DNA of 64,000 nucleotides from Sphingobacteriia bacterium (GTDB taxonomy: Bacteria > Bacteroidota > Bacteroidia > Bacteroidales > UBA7960). Where the stretch lies: contig JAABSE010000001.1 in NCBI GenBank assembly GCA_011390575.1, positions 50,397 to 114,396 on the forward strand, given 5' to 3'. The position numbers and the translations under genes are program-made. Below the pieces are notes generated by a model. It did not search any database. It was given only the letters and a program-made list of their open reading frames with translations, and was not told where the DNA came from. This document shows, piece by piece, positions 1 to 9,053 of this stretch (position 1 is its first letter; the number at the start of each line of letters is the position of its first letter).

Positions 1-2157
1 TTAAATTCCGCCATAGGCTCTAAGGTTGCTCCTTATAAAGTAATTTTAGCTATTGCCGGTGCCGGGGTCCTGGTAGGGACCACTTTTTCCAGTGGAATGA
101 TGGAGGTTGCCAGAAGTGGTGTGTTTTTCCCTGACCAGTTTTATTTTAATGAAATAATGATTTTATTTCTGGCGGTTATGATTACCGATATCATATTGCT
201 GGATACCTTTAATACTTTCGGTTTACCTACCTCTACTACAGTATCTATTATTTTTGAATTGCTGGGAGCTGCTGTTGCTGTATCTTTATTTAAGATTTAT
301 ATGTCTTCAGACAGTATCCAGGATCTGGGCAATTATATTAATTCAGCGAGGGCCTTAACGATTATTTCCGGAATTCTGTTATCTGTGGTAGTCGCATTTA
401 CTGTGGGTGCCATTGTGCAGTTTTTGTCCAGGGTATTGTTTACGTTTAATTTTGAAAGGAATCTGCCCTATTTTGGTGCATTGTGGGGAAGCCTTGCCAT
501 AACTTCCATCATTTATTTCATTCTTGTAAAAGGAGCCAGCGGATCCTCATTTATGACAGAGCAGAATGTGCAATGGATCTCTGATAATACTTTTCTCTTG
601 TTGTCTTCATGTTTTGTTGTGTTTGCTGTTATTTCGCAAATCTTAATTTCGCTTTTCAAGGTCAATATTCTCAGGGTCATTGTATTAATTGGTACCTTTT
701 CTATTGCCATGGCCTTTGCCGGCAATGACCTGGTGAATTTTATCGGTGTACCCCTTGCAGGTTATGAATCTTATCTGTTTTTCATCAACGACCCTACTTT
801 GGATCCTACTACCTACACTATGGAGTCGTTGCTTGAACCGGTAAGGACGCCAACGTACTTTTTATTGGGAGCAGGGATTATTATGATACTTGCCTTATTC
901 TTTTCCAAAAAAGCCCGTTCGGTTACTCAGACAGAGGTGGATCTTGCCCGGCAAACTGAAGGATATGAAAGATTCTCTTCATCTGTTTTTGCCCGCACCC
1001 TTGTTAGAAAGGCTATAGATTTTAGCCAGGTATTACAAAAAATACTACCAGGAAGTTTTTTCCGGTTTCTCGATAAGCGTTTTGATGAATCATTATCCAA
1101 AAGAAGAAAAAAAATCAGGAAAGATGATGCACATTTTGACCAGGTCAGGGCTTCAGTAAACATGTTTGTTGCCAGTATCCTGATAGCATTGGCTACTTCC
1201 TTAAAATTACCATTGTCTACTACTTATGTGACGTTTATGGTGGCCATGGGGTCTTCCTTTTCTGACCGTGCCTGGGGCAGGGAAAGTGCAGTTTATCGCA
1301 TAACCGGTGTTATTACCGTAATAGGAGGATGGTTCTTTACTGCTTTCACTGCCTTTTCTGCTGCTTTTATTTTTGCATTATTCATTAGCTGGGGCGGTAT
1401 AACAGCAGCAATAATTGCCATCATAATTGCATTTGGTTTTGTTATCCGTACCAATTTTATTCATAAACGCAGAAGTGAATCCAAGAAAAAAGAAGAGGCC
1501 AAACTTACCAGGGAATGGGACGAAGAGAGCGTAATGAAAGAATGTAAGCTCAATATTAAAAATACACTTCTGGTAGTCAGAGACGTTCATCCTGGAGTTA
1601 TTAACTCCTTTACACGGGAAGAACGCAAAAAACTAAAGAAAGCCAACAAGAAAATCAAAGATTTGAATGTGTACACAAAGGGGTTGAAGAAGGATGTATA
1701 TATAACCCTGAAAAAGCTTGAAGAGGATTATGTTGATACAGGACATCATTATGTTCAGGTCCTTGATTATTTGAGAGAAATTGCCCATTGTCTTAATTTT
1801 ATCATTGAGCCTTTATATGAACATGTTGAGAATAATCATGCTACTACTATTCCGGAACAAACCAAAGAACTTACCCAGCTAAGTAGTGGGATGAGTGAAT
1901 TATTTGGAATGATACTCTCCATTATAGAGTCCAATGATTTTGAACAAATGCCAAAGGTGATTGAATTGAATAATGCACTGCTGGATAAAATTGAGAGAAT
2001 TAAATTGCTCCAGATTAAACTGATCAAGGCAGAGAAAATTGGTACCAGAAACAGTATGGTGGTCTTTAATTTGCTTACCGAAACCAAAAATGTTTTATTG
2101 CACACGGTAAATGTTCTTAAATCACACAGAGACTTTTACCTTAGGAATGGGTATTGA
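1..2157 (+). CDS. PiT-family phosphate transporter with PhoU-like tail (5' partial)
   Basis: The frame is open from base 1, so the start lies before the window; at least 32 residues precede the first in-window ATG at 97. PiT proteins have two related halves. One signature-like stretch, NSAIGSKVAPYK, sits at the window edge and a second, NDLVNFIGVPLAG, lies near visible residue 240, among about ten hydrophobic segments. After a basic linker (RRSESKKKEEAK) the last 190 residues are charged and helical, like the PhoU-type cytoplasmic domain often attached to Bacteroidota PiT transporters. The family moves inorganic phosphate across the inner membrane with H+ or Na+. An unrelated Na/Pi carrier follows 300 bp downstream. 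The family call is firm; substrate affinity and the role of the tail are inferred. Confidence 0.9.
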   Translation, partial: LNSAIGSKVAPYKVILAIAGAGVLVGTTFSSGMMEVARSGVFFPDQFYFNEIMILFLAVMITDIILLDTFNTFGLPTSTTVSIIFELLGAAVAVSLFKIYMSSDSIQDLGNYINSARALTIISGILLSVVVAFTVGAIVQFLSRVLFTFNFERNLPYFGALWGSLAITSIIYFILVKGASGSSFMTEQNVQWISDNTFLLLSSCFVVFAVISQILISLFKVNILRVIVLIGTFSIAMAFAGNDLVNFIGVPLAGYESYLFFINDPTLDPTTYTMESLLEPVRTPTYFLLGAGIIMILALFFSKKARSVTQTEVDLARQTEGYERFSSSVFARTLVRKAIDFSQVLQKILPGSFFRFLDKRFDESLSKRRKKIRKDDAHFDQVRASVNMFVASILIALATSLKLPLSTTYVTFMVAMGSSFSDRAWGRESAVYRITGVITVIGGWFFTAFTAFSAAFIFALFISWGGITAAIIAIIIAFGFVIRTNFIHKRRSESKKKEEAKLTREWDEESVMKECKLNIKNTLLVVRDVHPGVINSFTREERKKLKKANKKIKDLNVYTKGLKKDVYITLKKLEEDYVDTGHHYVQVLDYLREIAHCLNFIIEPLYEHVENNHATTIPEQTKELTQLSSGMSELFGMILSIIESNDFEQMPKVIELNNALLDKIERIKLLQIKLIKAEKIGTRNSMVVFNLLTETKNVLLHTVNVLKSHRDFYLRNGY

Positions 2158-2222
2158 TAAATTGGGTTTATCCCTGATTTCTTGATATTTATAACTTATT
2201 GATTTTATTTTGTCGCTAATGT

Positions 2223-2253
2223 CAAAGGCCTGGAAGTATCTTTCGGGCCTTTG
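2223..2253 (+). terminator. hairpin after the PiT gene
   Basis: CAAAGGCC (2223-2230) pairs with GGCCTTTG (2246-2253) around a 15-nt loop, 66 bp after the PiT stop codon. There is no strong T-run, so this is only a probable terminator. The rest of the 300-bp gap (2158-2458) shows no gene; it probably holds the promoter of the next gene. Confidence 0.4.
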
Positions 2254-2458
2254 GCGGCTTTGGTTCAATATAAAAGCGTTTTTTTCAATATTAATTTATT
2301 GTTAAGCTATAGCGCCCTGATTAGTTTTATTATTTTTGCAATCCCATTTACAGCTAATATATTTTGAGAGGTAATACAAAAAGGGGCCTGGTGAAAAGTT
2401 ACAGTTGCCTTCCATGAGTTTTCATAGAGGAGCAGAATAATAACCTAAGAATTGTAGG

Positions 2459-4159
2459 ATGAATTTTAGTTTTATTGATTTTCTGACCTTGTTTGGAGCG
2501 CTAAGCTTGTTTCTCTTTGGAATGAAGGTGATGAGTGAAGGCATCCAAAAGCTTGCCGGAGATAAAATGCGCGGATTTCTCAGCGCTATGACCTCCAACC
2601 GATTTTTGGGTGTATTGACTGGTTTTTTCGTAACTACACTCGTGCAGTCTTCTTCAGCTTCTACAGTGATGGTAGTGAGCTTTGTTAATGCCGGACTGTT
2701 AAATCTTGTACAATCTGTTGGTGTTATCATGGGCGCCAATATAGGCACCACAACCACCGCCTGGCTGATTTCTTTTCTGGGGTTTAAACTCAATATTGCA
2801 GCTCTGTCGCTCCCCATTATCGGTATTGCATTCCCCATGCTTTACTTCAGCAAGGATAAGATGACTTCACTGGGGGAAACATTGCTGGGATTTGCCCTTT
2901 TATTTATGGGATTAGGCTTGCTGCAGAGCTCTGTTCCGGATTTAAGAGAGAATCCGCAGATGTTTGAGGCGCTGCAAAACCTGACTGATTATGGGTTTGG
3001 AAGTATATTAATATTTCTGGGGATTGGGACTTTGCTTACTATCGTGCTGCAATCTTCCAGTGCTACCATGGCACTTACCCTGGTTATGTGCAATAATGGA
3101 TGGATTGGCTTCGAGCATGGTGCTGCAATTGTTCTGGGTGAAAATATCGGTACCACCATTACGGCCAATCTTGCTGCTCTCGTGGGAAATGTGCATGCCA
3201 AACGCACAGCTCTTGCCCATACCTTGTTTAATATTTTCGGGGTTGTCTGGATGCTTTTGATTTTCAGAATCTTTATCGGACAGATTGATGCTTATATGGT
3301 TGGTATTGGGCTGAATTCCCCCATGGTAGATGCTGCAATGGTTCCATTTGGTTTGGCGATTTTTCATACAGCCTTCAATATTACCAATACCTTACTGCTG
3401 ATAGGGTTTATAAAATATATTGTGATGGGGGTGGAAAGGATTATTCCTTCCAAAGGAAAAACAGATGAACGGCATCAACTGGAGTATTTCGGACAAGGCT
3501 TTTTGCATATGTCGGAGTTGTCTGTTTTACAGGCCAAAAGAGAAACATTACGTTATTGTGATCTGGGCCAAAGGATGTTCAATTTCATTCCCGAAATGAT
3601 ATATCAGACCGACAAAAAGAAATTCGCTAAGTACCTGGCACGGGTGAGCAAGTACGAAGAGATTACCGATAGGGTAGAGGTTGAAATCACCACTTTTCTT
3701 ATCAAGGTTTCGCGAAAACAACTTTCTTTAAATGCTTCAGAGCAACTGCGCAGAATGAGACTGATTTGCAGTGAAGTGGAAAAAATCGGCGATATTTGTT
3801 TTAAAATGGCCACCCTTCTGGAAAAGAAAAGGGAAGAAAAAGCTTATTATACCCCAAAGCAAAGGGAAGCACTGGATAAAATGTTTGCCCTGGTCAATGA
3901 AGCTTTTGATGAAATGATGCTGAATGTGGAAAGAGGTGAAGTTTTTGCCAGAACCAACATTAACAAGTCTTATGTGCTTGAAAAGAGAATCAATGAATTT
4001 CGCGATAAAGTAAGTGTTGGTGTGATTGATGACCTGGAAAAGGGAGGTGCTCACGTAAAAAGTGGCTTTTACTTCAACAAAATGATTTCTTCCTGCGAAA
4101 AAGTGGGCGATTCTGTGCTAAATATCAATGAAGCTGCCGCAGGGGTGAATATAGAGTAA
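2459..4159 (+). CDS. Na/Pi cotransporter family protein with PhoU-like domain
   Basis: This 566-residue protein has two Na/Pi-cotransporter repeats. Each carries the hallmark glutamine-serine stretch (VQSSSAST near residue 62 and LQSSSATM near 199) followed by a glycine-threonine segment (GANIGTTTTAW, GENIGTTITAN). The first 330 residues contain about eight membrane spans. The last 200 are charged helices resembling PhoU, as in NptA/YjbB-type bacterial proteins. The family exports or imports phosphate with sodium at the inner membrane. It is a separate gene from the PiT transporter before it. It ends only 6 bp from the convergent minus-strand gene that follows. The family is clear; transport direction cannot be told from sequence. 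Confidence 0.9.
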   Translation: MNFSFIDFLTLFGALSLFLFGMKVMSEGIQKLAGDKMRGFLSAMTSNRFLGVLTGFFVTTLVQSSSASTVMVVSFVNAGLLNLVQSVGVIMGANIGTTTTAWLISFLGFKLNIAALSLPIIGIAFPMLYFSKDKMTSLGETLLGFALLFMGLGLLQSSVPDLRENPQMFEALQNLTDYGFGSILIFLGIGTLLTIVLQSSSATMALTLVMCNNGWIGFEHGAAIVLGENIGTTITANLAALVGNVHAKRTALAHTLFNIFGVVWMLLIFRIFIGQIDAYMVGIGLNSPMVDAAMVPFGLAIFHTAFNITNTLLLIGFIKYIVMGVERIIPSKGKTDERHQLEYFGQGFLHMSELSVLQAKRETLRYCDLGQRMFNFIPEMIYQTDKKKFAKYLARVSKYEEITDRVEVEITTFLIKVSRKQLSLNASEQLRRMRLICSEVEKIGDICFKMATLLEKKREEKAYYTPKQREALDKMFALVNEAFDEMMLNVERGEVFARTNINKSYVLEKRINEFRDKVSVGVIDDLEKGGAHVKSGFYFNKMISSCEKVGDSVLNINEAAAGVNIE

Positions 4160-4165
4160 TAACTG

Positions 4166-5896
4166 TCACCTTACAGCCTTCTGCAAGCTTAGCTCAATTT
4201 CAATTGCAATTTTCTCAGGACTGTCTTCTTCCAGATCAAAAAGGGTAATGTCACCTACATTCCATTTGCGCATAAAGGGTTTAACCAGCCGTTTCCTGAT
4301 TATCCAAAACTGCGCACAGCAATTGGCTTCAATAGCATTTTCAATGGCTGGTGCCCACCCTCTGTCATTCATTTCCATGGGTCCGAGTTCATCAATAACC
4401 AATAAATCTATGGGTTTAGTAATGCTGTCTGTAATGATGCTGCAGCCTTTTTCTATTCCTTTTTTATCGAAATAGTACCTACCAACATGAAGTTTTGTTT
4501 TGTCTGGTTCAGAAGAACATAATTGCTCTTCTTCGCCCGATTGAATATCTTTGACTTTGTAAGCATTACGATTGCTGTCGTTGGTATTACCCAAAGAAAC
4601 GAATCCCCTTACTGTTAATCCCTCTTTTTGCAACCTCTCGATCACTTGCCGGGTAAGACTGGTTTTTCCCTGGTTGATACCTCCTGTGAGGATAAATACC
4701 GGTTTACGTTTTTCTTCTGCTTTGCGGAATGCCTCCAGCAATGCCCGGGAGCGGCCAAGCATGGCGTAGGCGAGTTTTTTGAATCCTTTTATACGCTGCG
4801 AGTGGCTGTAAAATTCTTCCATGATACCGGGCAGTGCCGAAAAAGCCAATTCTACTGACTGGTACAGGTTCTGGAAACCCCGGTTGTACAACAGGTTTTT
4901 CACCACCGGGTTTTTCAGCTCCGCGCTGATTACGGCAAAGCAGGTGAGCAGCAACAATGCCCTGAAGCTCATTTTTAACCCGATAGCTAATCCTTCGGGG
5001 CTGAACAATTGCTCCAGCCCGTTTTTAAAAAGAGCTGATAACAGGATGATAATGACCAATTGTATCCACAGGGCAGGCTTTCGCAAATACCTCATATTGC
5101 CGGGATACTGCAGATAGCCCAGAATCAGTACCATGAAAACCAAAATGGCCGAGACCCATAATGCTGAACGGGTAATCACCAGCATGCCTGCCACCAGTAC
5201 AGCAAAACTCAGAAACAGCAGGAGTATGGAGTGATTGTTTTTTCGGGTGTGTTTAAACAGGTCGCTTTGACCGTGGGTTTGTACAGGCTGATAAGCAGTG
5301 CTGTCTGCCTGTTCTTTTACATAATTTTTGCCGGTTATGAAACCCATAAAACCTGCCAGTGCTCCACTGAAAAGATACACAAGGCTGAGCAATACCAGCA
5401 ACCAGGAAGGGGGCAATTGTTCTACTCTCAATTGCCGGGCTGCAAAAAAATACATGTTTTCAAGCAGCAATACAAAATCCCAACCATACAGGATGAGCAA
5501 GGTAAGGGCTTTTTGCGCCAGCGCACTGAAAACCGCCAAAGCACCGCCTACTAAATAGGAAAACAGATTCTTCCCTGTCAGCCGGATCATCATATCCAGG
5601 ATAATGGCCTGGGAAAGAATGCCCACCATGGGCCCCAGGATGATGGCACTGGGCGAAATGGACTTCATCAGGGCACAAATCAGTCCCGCCCGCCAAATCA
5701 AACCATGATCTTTCCACACCTGGAAAAAAGAGATAACAAGATATACAGTGATAAAAGAGAGAACAGAACCTGCCAGAGGCAATTTCAGGTTGTGCAACAA
5801 ACTTCCCAATACAATCTCTACGGTAGCCCATAAACTGCCCACCACGGCTGCCTTAAGCCATTTTTCGGAAAGTTGTTTTTTGGGGTAGATCCTCAT
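4166..5896 (-). CDS. membrane protein fused to a THEP1-type nucleoside-triphosphatase
   Basis: This 576-residue protein has three parts. Residues 1-190 are hydrophobic helices resembling a substrate-binding (S) subunit of ECF-type importers. Residues 220-385 have further membrane helices and a cytoplasmic helical stretch resembling an ECF T subunit. Residues 395-576 are a THEP1-type NTPase with the P-loop TGGINQGKTS (404-413) and Walker B-like DELGPME (502-508). THEP1 proteins hydrolyse NTPs; in some bacteria they are encoded near molybdenum-cofactor genes. The mobA homologue lies 108 bp upstream on the same strand, so a link to molybdate, tungstate or pterin metabolism is possible. The NTPase call is strong; the ECF comparison rests on visual resemblance only. 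Confidence 0.75.
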   Translation of the reverse strand: MRIYPKKQLSEKWLKAAVVGSLWATVEIVLGSLLHNLKLPLAGSVLSFITVYLVISFFQVWKDHGLIWRAGLICALMKSISPSAIILGPMVGILSQAIILDMMIRLTGKNLFSYLVGGALAVFSALAQKALTLLILYGWDFVLLLENMYFFAARQLRVEQLPPSWLLVLLSLVYLFSGALAGFMGFITGKNYVKEQADSTAYQPVQTHGQSDLFKHTRKNNHSILLLFLSFAVLVAGMLVITRSALWVSAILVFMVLILGYLQYPGNMRYLRKPALWIQLVIIILLSALFKNGLEQLFSPEGLAIGLKMSFRALLLLTCFAVISAELKNPVVKNLLYNRGFQNLYQSVELAFSALPGIMEEFYSHSQRIKGFKKLAYAMLGRSRALLEAFRKAEEKRKPVFILTGGINQGKTSLTRQVIERLQKEGLTVRGFVSLGNTNDSNRNAYKVKDIQSGEEEQLCSSEPDKTKLHVGRYYFDKKGIEKGCSIITDSITKPIDLLVIDELGPMEMNDRGWAPAIENAIEANCCAQFWIIRKRLVKPFMRKWNVGDITLFDLEEDSPEKIAIEIELSLQKAVR

Positions 5897-5918
5897 TTTG
5901 GTATATCGTTTATTGCTG

Positions 5919-5930
5919 CGGGCTTGCCCG
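5919..5930. repeat. small GC-rich hairpin upstream of the THEP1 fusion gene
   Basis: CGGGC, TT, GCCCG form a tight hairpin, flanked by further CCCGC/GCGGG words (to 5946). It lies between mobA and the fusion gene, so it may attenuate or separate their transcription; no function is shown. Confidence 0.35.
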
Positions 5931-5971
5931 AAGTCCCGCGAATGCGGTATTTATTTGTTGAAAGGGTTTAT

Positions 5972-6008
5972 CGCTTAACCTCAACCTCAACCTCAATCTC
6001 AGCCTCAG
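5972..6008. repeat. degenerate CCTCAA hexanucleotide repeat
   Basis: Three CCTCAA-type units are followed by diverged copies (CTCAAT, CTCAGC, CTCAGT), ending at the stop codon of mobA. This is low-complexity sequence, possibly prone to slippage. Confidence 0.6.
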
Positions 6009-6589
6009 TCTATATCTTCCCTGTAATTAACATTAGCAAATAGCTTTTCATTATAGAACGTTTCATTGTCTATTTCAGGATAAAATGTTTTCAGTGGGGC
6101 TATGGCATCAAATATTTTATATCGTTTTTCCTGCAGGGCTTTCTCTAAAGTTACAGTGCAACTTTTATGATAGTAGCTGGCCATGGTTTCTCTGAATCCT
6201 TTGTGCCTGGGCATAACTACCTGGTAGTTGTGGCTGTTTTGCAGGATAAATTCGAATAATCGGGTATCGAGCCAGGGTAAATCGCAACCGATAACCAGGT
6301 TATGCTCTGTATTGGATTGTGCAAGGCAGGCGTGAATCCCCGCCACGGGTCCGCTGGCTGGGAAAAGATCGGCAACAGTGGGCAGTCCGGTAAATGTAAA
6401 TTTTTCCGGTTCATTGGTGCTGAGCAATAGTTGTCCGCAAAGAGGTTTCAGGGTTTCTATAGAATATTCCACCAGCTTCTTTCCCTTATATTCAAACAGG
6501 GCCTTATTGCTTCCAAAGCGGCTGCTTTTGCCCCCCGCAAGGATGATACCTGTTATCTGTTCTTTGTTGATGGAAACCGATCCAGTCAT
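6005..6589 (-). CDS. mobA: molybdenum cofactor guanylyltransferase
   Basis: The 194-residue product matches MobA. The nucleotide-binding motif GIILAGGKSSRFGSNKAL starts near residue 14, and the metal-binding motif GCDLPWLDT follows in the middle. MobA transfers GMP from GTP to molybdopterin to make Mo-bis-MGD or MGD for molybdoenzymes in the cytoplasm. Its length is usual for the family. It precedes the THEP1 fusion gene on the same strand and is divergent from the rhodanese gene at 6692. No molybdoenzyme or other cofactor-synthesis gene is in the window. Confidence 0.88.
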   Translation of the reverse strand: MTGSVSINKEQITGIILAGGKSSRFGSNKALFEYKGKKLVEYSIETLKPLCGQLLLSTNEPEKFTFTGLPTVADLFPASGPVAGIHACLAQSNTEHNLVIGCDLPWLDTRLFEFILQNSHNYQVVMPRHKGFRETMASYYHKSCTVTLEKALQEKRYKIFDAIAPLKTFYPEIDNETFYNEKLFANVNYREDID

Positions 6590-6691
6590 GTTTAACCTTT
6601 CTGATAGCTATATTTTATTTTGGTTACTTTGAGAAATCCCCATAGCTTTGGTGTTGATATGATTTCTGTTTGCTGTGCAAAACTAAGATTT

Positions 6692-7150
6692 ATGCGGATT
6701 TATTGGTTCATTATTTTTAATGTTTTTGTGGCTGTTGCTTTGTCAGGACAAAATACCCAGGGAATTTCATCGGCTGATTTTTATGAAAAGTATGCCCTGT
6801 TGGTTGATGATACCAGTGTGGTGATAATAGACGGCCGAACCTTGCAAATGTATTCTACAGGACACCTGAAAAATGCCGTATGTATTGACGCCGATGATGA
6901 TAATCTTGAAACTCTTCTGAGAGAAAATGTTTCCCGGGCCGATACTGTAGTGGTTTATTGCACTACCAATAGAAGAACTACCCAAATCGTTCAATGTCTT
7001 GAAAGTTTTTATAAGGGAGACATCATTTTTATTAAAGATGGCATCAGGGGGTGGAAAACCCATGAACTTCCCTGTATTGTTGCTGACAGTATCAATAAAC
7101 CGATAGAAGGAAGGAAAGGTCCGGTGAGTCCTGAGTTCAAGAATCGGTAA
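6692..7150 (+). CDS. exported rhodanese-like protein
   Basis: A 152-residue protein starting at 6692, chosen because the first residues (MRIYWFIIFNVFVAVALSGQ) look like a signal peptide; an upstream in-frame ATG at 6659 would bury it. A single rhodanese domain follows, with DGR near residue 48 and the active-site loop YCTTNRRTTQIV. Cys90 is in the catalytic position and an arginine in the anion-binding loop. Rhodaneses move sulfane sulfur between thiols, and some detoxify arsenate or tellurite; the substrate here is unknown. It stands just before the arsenic-type operon, divergent from mobA. The spacer holds no clear ribosome-binding site. Confidence 0.8.
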   Translation: MRIYWFIIFNVFVAVALSGQNTQGISSADFYEKYALLVDDTSVVIIDGRTLQMYSTGHLKNAVCIDADDDNLETLLRENVSRADTVVVYCTTNRRTTQIVQCLESFYKGDIIFIKDGIRGWKTHELPCIVADSINKPIEGRKGPVSPEFKNR

Positions 7151-7222
7151 TCCTGCAACCCAGCGCACAATACATCTCGTTTCATGAAAAAGAAAGAAAA
7201 TAATTGTTGATTGTAAATAATC

Positions 7223-7242
7223 ATTTCGTAATTTTGCGAAAT
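7223..7242. promoter_or_regulatory. ArsR-type operator before the mini-thioredoxin/arsR operon
   Basis: ATTTCG (7223-7228), 8-bp spacer, CGAAAT (7237-7242) is a perfect inverted repeat, 40 bp before the ATG at 7282. Its core CGTAATTTTGCG is identical to one before the distal arsR gene (62434-62445). This is the expected place for autoregulation by the ArsR protein encoded second in the operon. Confidence 0.7.
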
Positions 7243-7281
7243 ATAAAAACGATTTTGATTGTAATTTTAAAACGAAGCAAT

Positions 7282-7527
7282 ATGATTATAAAAATTCTGG
7301 GAACAGGCTGTCCCAAATGCAAAAACCTTGAAAAACTAACCACCGAAGTGGTGGCTGAGAATAATATCGAAGCAGAAATCTCCAAAGTAGAGGATATTAT
7401 TGAAATTATGAAATACGGTGTGTTGTCTACCCCGGGTTTGGTTATCAATGAAAAAGTAGCCATCAGTGGACGCGTACCCTCGAAAGATGAAATAAAAAAC
7501 CAGATTGAAAAACACCAAAATGGTTAA
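7282..7527 (+). CDS. redox-active mini-thioredoxin (thioredoxin family)
   Basis: The 81-residue protein is a minimal thioredoxin fold of the redox-active disulfide protein 2 type. The CxxC site is Cys10-Pro-Lys-Cys13, right after strand 1, and a cis-proline segment (STPGLVINE) lies in the second half. The start at 7282 gives a clean MIIKILG strand; upstream frame extension would add unrelated residues. It is first in an operon with ArsR (8-bp overlap), an ArsF-like lipoprotein and an ArsG-like membrane protein. In that context it probably supplies electrons for metalloid or organoarsenical reduction. A paralogue lies at 10612, also next to permease genes. Confidence 0.82.
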   Translation: MIIKILGTGCPKCKNLEKLTTEVVAENNIEAEISKVEDIIEIMKYGVLSTPGLVINEKVAISGRVPSKDEIKNQIEKHQNG

Positions 7528-7849
7528 GAAAGTAGAATTATCAGCTGATTTACAGGAGATAGCAAGATTTGCAAAAGCCTTGAGTCATCCTGTAAGGGTT
7601 TATATTCTTAAAAAACTGGCTGGACTGAATGCCTGTTGTTATAGTGGTGATTTGGTGGATGAACTTCCGGTAGGCAGATCGGCATTGTCGCAGCATCTCA
7701 AAGAATTGAAGCATGCGGGTTTGATACAGGGTGAAATTGAAGCCCCTTTTATTAAGTATTGTCTGAATAAAGAGAACTGGAAGAAACTTAAAGAAGCTTT
7801 TGCCGAATATCTTACCGAAGAAACAGAACAAGTACAAATCAAAAAATGA
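7520..7849 (+). CDS. arsR: ArsR-family transcriptional regulator
   Basis: The 109-residue winged-helix protein has the ArsR pattern ALSHPVRVYILKKL, then GDLVDELPVGRSALSQHL, the recognition helix, and KELKHAGLI. A Cys39-Cys40 pair sits just before the recognition region, where metalloid-sensing ArsR proteins often keep ligands; which thiols bind metalloid cannot be decided. The ATG at 7520 overlaps the end of the mini-thioredoxin gene by 8 bp, so the two are probably translationally coupled; an in-frame ATG at 7505 is possible but would lengthen the overlap. It probably represses from operators at 7223-7242 and 9020-9039. Confidence 0.9.
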   Translation: MVKKVELSADLQEIARFAKALSHPVRVYILKKLAGLNACCYSGDLVDELPVGRSALSQHLKELKHAGLIQGEIEAPFIKYCLNKENWKKLKEAFAEYLTEETEQVQIKK

Positions 7850-7856
7850 AATTCCT

Positions 7857-8276
7857 ATGAAGCCATTGACAATTATTGGGGTTCTATTCTTTTTATTGGC
7901 TGGCTGCTCACAATCAACAAGCAGCGATCAAAATAATCAGGAAACCCTTTCAACGACCGATGCCAAAGTCACCGTTTATTATTTTTATGGCCAGATGCGC
8001 TGTACTACCTGTATAACCCTTCAGGAAGTAGCACAGGAAGCCGTCGCTGAAAACTTCGCCAACAACGAAGATGTGGCGTTTCAGGAAATTGATTTTTCTG
8101 AAAAAGCCAATGCAGCACTTGCTGAAAAGTATGAAGTTGTATTCAGTAGCCTTATTATTGCTGATGAAAATAACTACAAAGATATTAGCGGGGAGGCTTT
8201 TGCTCTGGTAATGGGAGAGCCTCAAAAACTGAAGGAATTGATAGTTCAGGAAACTAATGCTTATCTTTCTGAATAA
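7857..8276 (+). CDS. ArsF-like thioredoxin-fold lipoprotein
   Basis: The 139-residue product starts with a lipoprotein signal (LLAGC, lipidated Cys17). A linker and a thioredoxin-like domain follow, with Cys49-Thr-Thr-Cys52 in the YGQMRCTTC context. It resembles the ArsF family, the small redox subunit described with ArsE and ArsG in organoarsenical resistance. The start at 7857 places the signal peptide at the N-terminus; the next in-frame ATG upstream would not. It lies 7 bp after arsR and 11 bp before the ArsG-like gene, so all four are one operon. The ArsF name is from memory of the family and should be treated as probable. Confidence 0.72.
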   Translation: MKPLTIIGVLFFLLAGCSQSTSSDQNNQETLSTTDAKVTVYYFYGQMRCTTCITLQEVAQEAVAENFANNEDVAFQEIDFSEKANAALAEKYEVVFSSLIIADENNYKDISGEAFALVMGEPQKLKELIVQETNAYLSE

Positions 8277-8287
8277 GTACTATTTCT

Positions 8288-9004
8288 ATGGAATATTTAC
8301 AACAGATTGTAAGCAGTACCGAATTCCCCTTACTGGCGGCTTTTATTTTAGGTATCATGACCGCCGTAAGTCCCTGTCCGCTGGCTACCAATTTATCTGC
8401 CATTGGCTTTATCAGCAAAGATCTTACGAACAAACGCAGGGTTTTTCTCAATGGACTGCTATACACATTAGGGAGAGCGATATCCTATTCCGTAGTGGGG
8501 ATAATTCTCATTGTAACCCTGAAAGAGGGGGCAAGCACCTATAAATTGCAAAAAGCCATCAGCACCTATGGCGAACTTTTTATTGGCCCCTTATTGATTC
8601 TGATTGGTGTTTTTATGCTTGATTGGATCAGAATAAAAATCCCTTTCGCCGGCAAGTTTTCTTTTAATATGGAAGAACGGGCCAAAAAAGGGAGCGTGTG
8701 GAGTGCTCTTCTGCTGGGTGTGGTGTTTGCTCTTGCATTCTGCCCCTATAGCGGGGTGCTGTTTTTTGGTGGATTGATTCCCTTGTCTGTATCCTCATCC
8801 GCAGGATACGTAATGCCATTTGTTTTTGCCATTGCCACAGGGTTACCCGTTATAATATTTGCATGGATACTGGCTTACAGCATTTCCGGACTGGGCACGG
8901 TATATAATAAGGTCAAGATCTTTGAATACTGGTTCAGGCGGGTTGTTGCCGTAGTTTTCATTCTTGTGGGCTTCTATTATTTGTGGTTAATTTATATCAA
9001 ATAA
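8288..9004 (+). CDS. CcdA/DsbD-type membrane protein, ArsG-like
   Basis: A 238-residue inner-membrane protein with about six spans and the two cysteine motifs of the CcdA/DsbD fold: SPCPLATN in the first span and FCPYSGV in the fourth. This fold carries reducing power across the membrane. An arsenic-linked branch, ArsG, has been described as an aromatic arsenical efflux permease. Gene order (mini-thioredoxin, ArsR, ArsF-like lipoprotein, this protein) supports the ArsG reading. An ordinary thiol-disulfide relay to the lipoprotein is an equally sound mechanism on sequence alone. Confidence 0.72.
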   Translation: MEYLQQIVSSTEFPLLAAFILGIMTAVSPCPLATNLSAIGFISKDLTNKRRVFLNGLLYTLGRAISYSVVGIILIVTLKEGASTYKLQKAISTYGELFIGPLLILIGVFMLDWIRIKIPFAGKFSFNMEERAKKGSVWSALLLGVVFALAFCPYSGVLFFGGLIPLSVSSSAGYVMPFVFAIATGLPVIIFAWILAYSISGLGTVYNKVKIFEYWFRRVVAVVFILVGFYYLWLIYIK

Positions 9005-9019
9005 ATTTTTTAAACTATC

Positions 9020-9039
9020 ATTTCATTATTTTACGAAAT
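9020..9039. promoter_or_regulatory. second ArsR-type operator, before the permease
   Basis: ATTTCA (9020-9025), 8-bp spacer, CGAAAT (9034-9039) has the same geometry as the operator at 7223, with one arm base changed. It lies 15 bp before the permease start, so the permease can be derepressed together with the upstream operon. Confidence 0.6.
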
Positions 9040-9053
9040 ACTAAAACGTTTGT

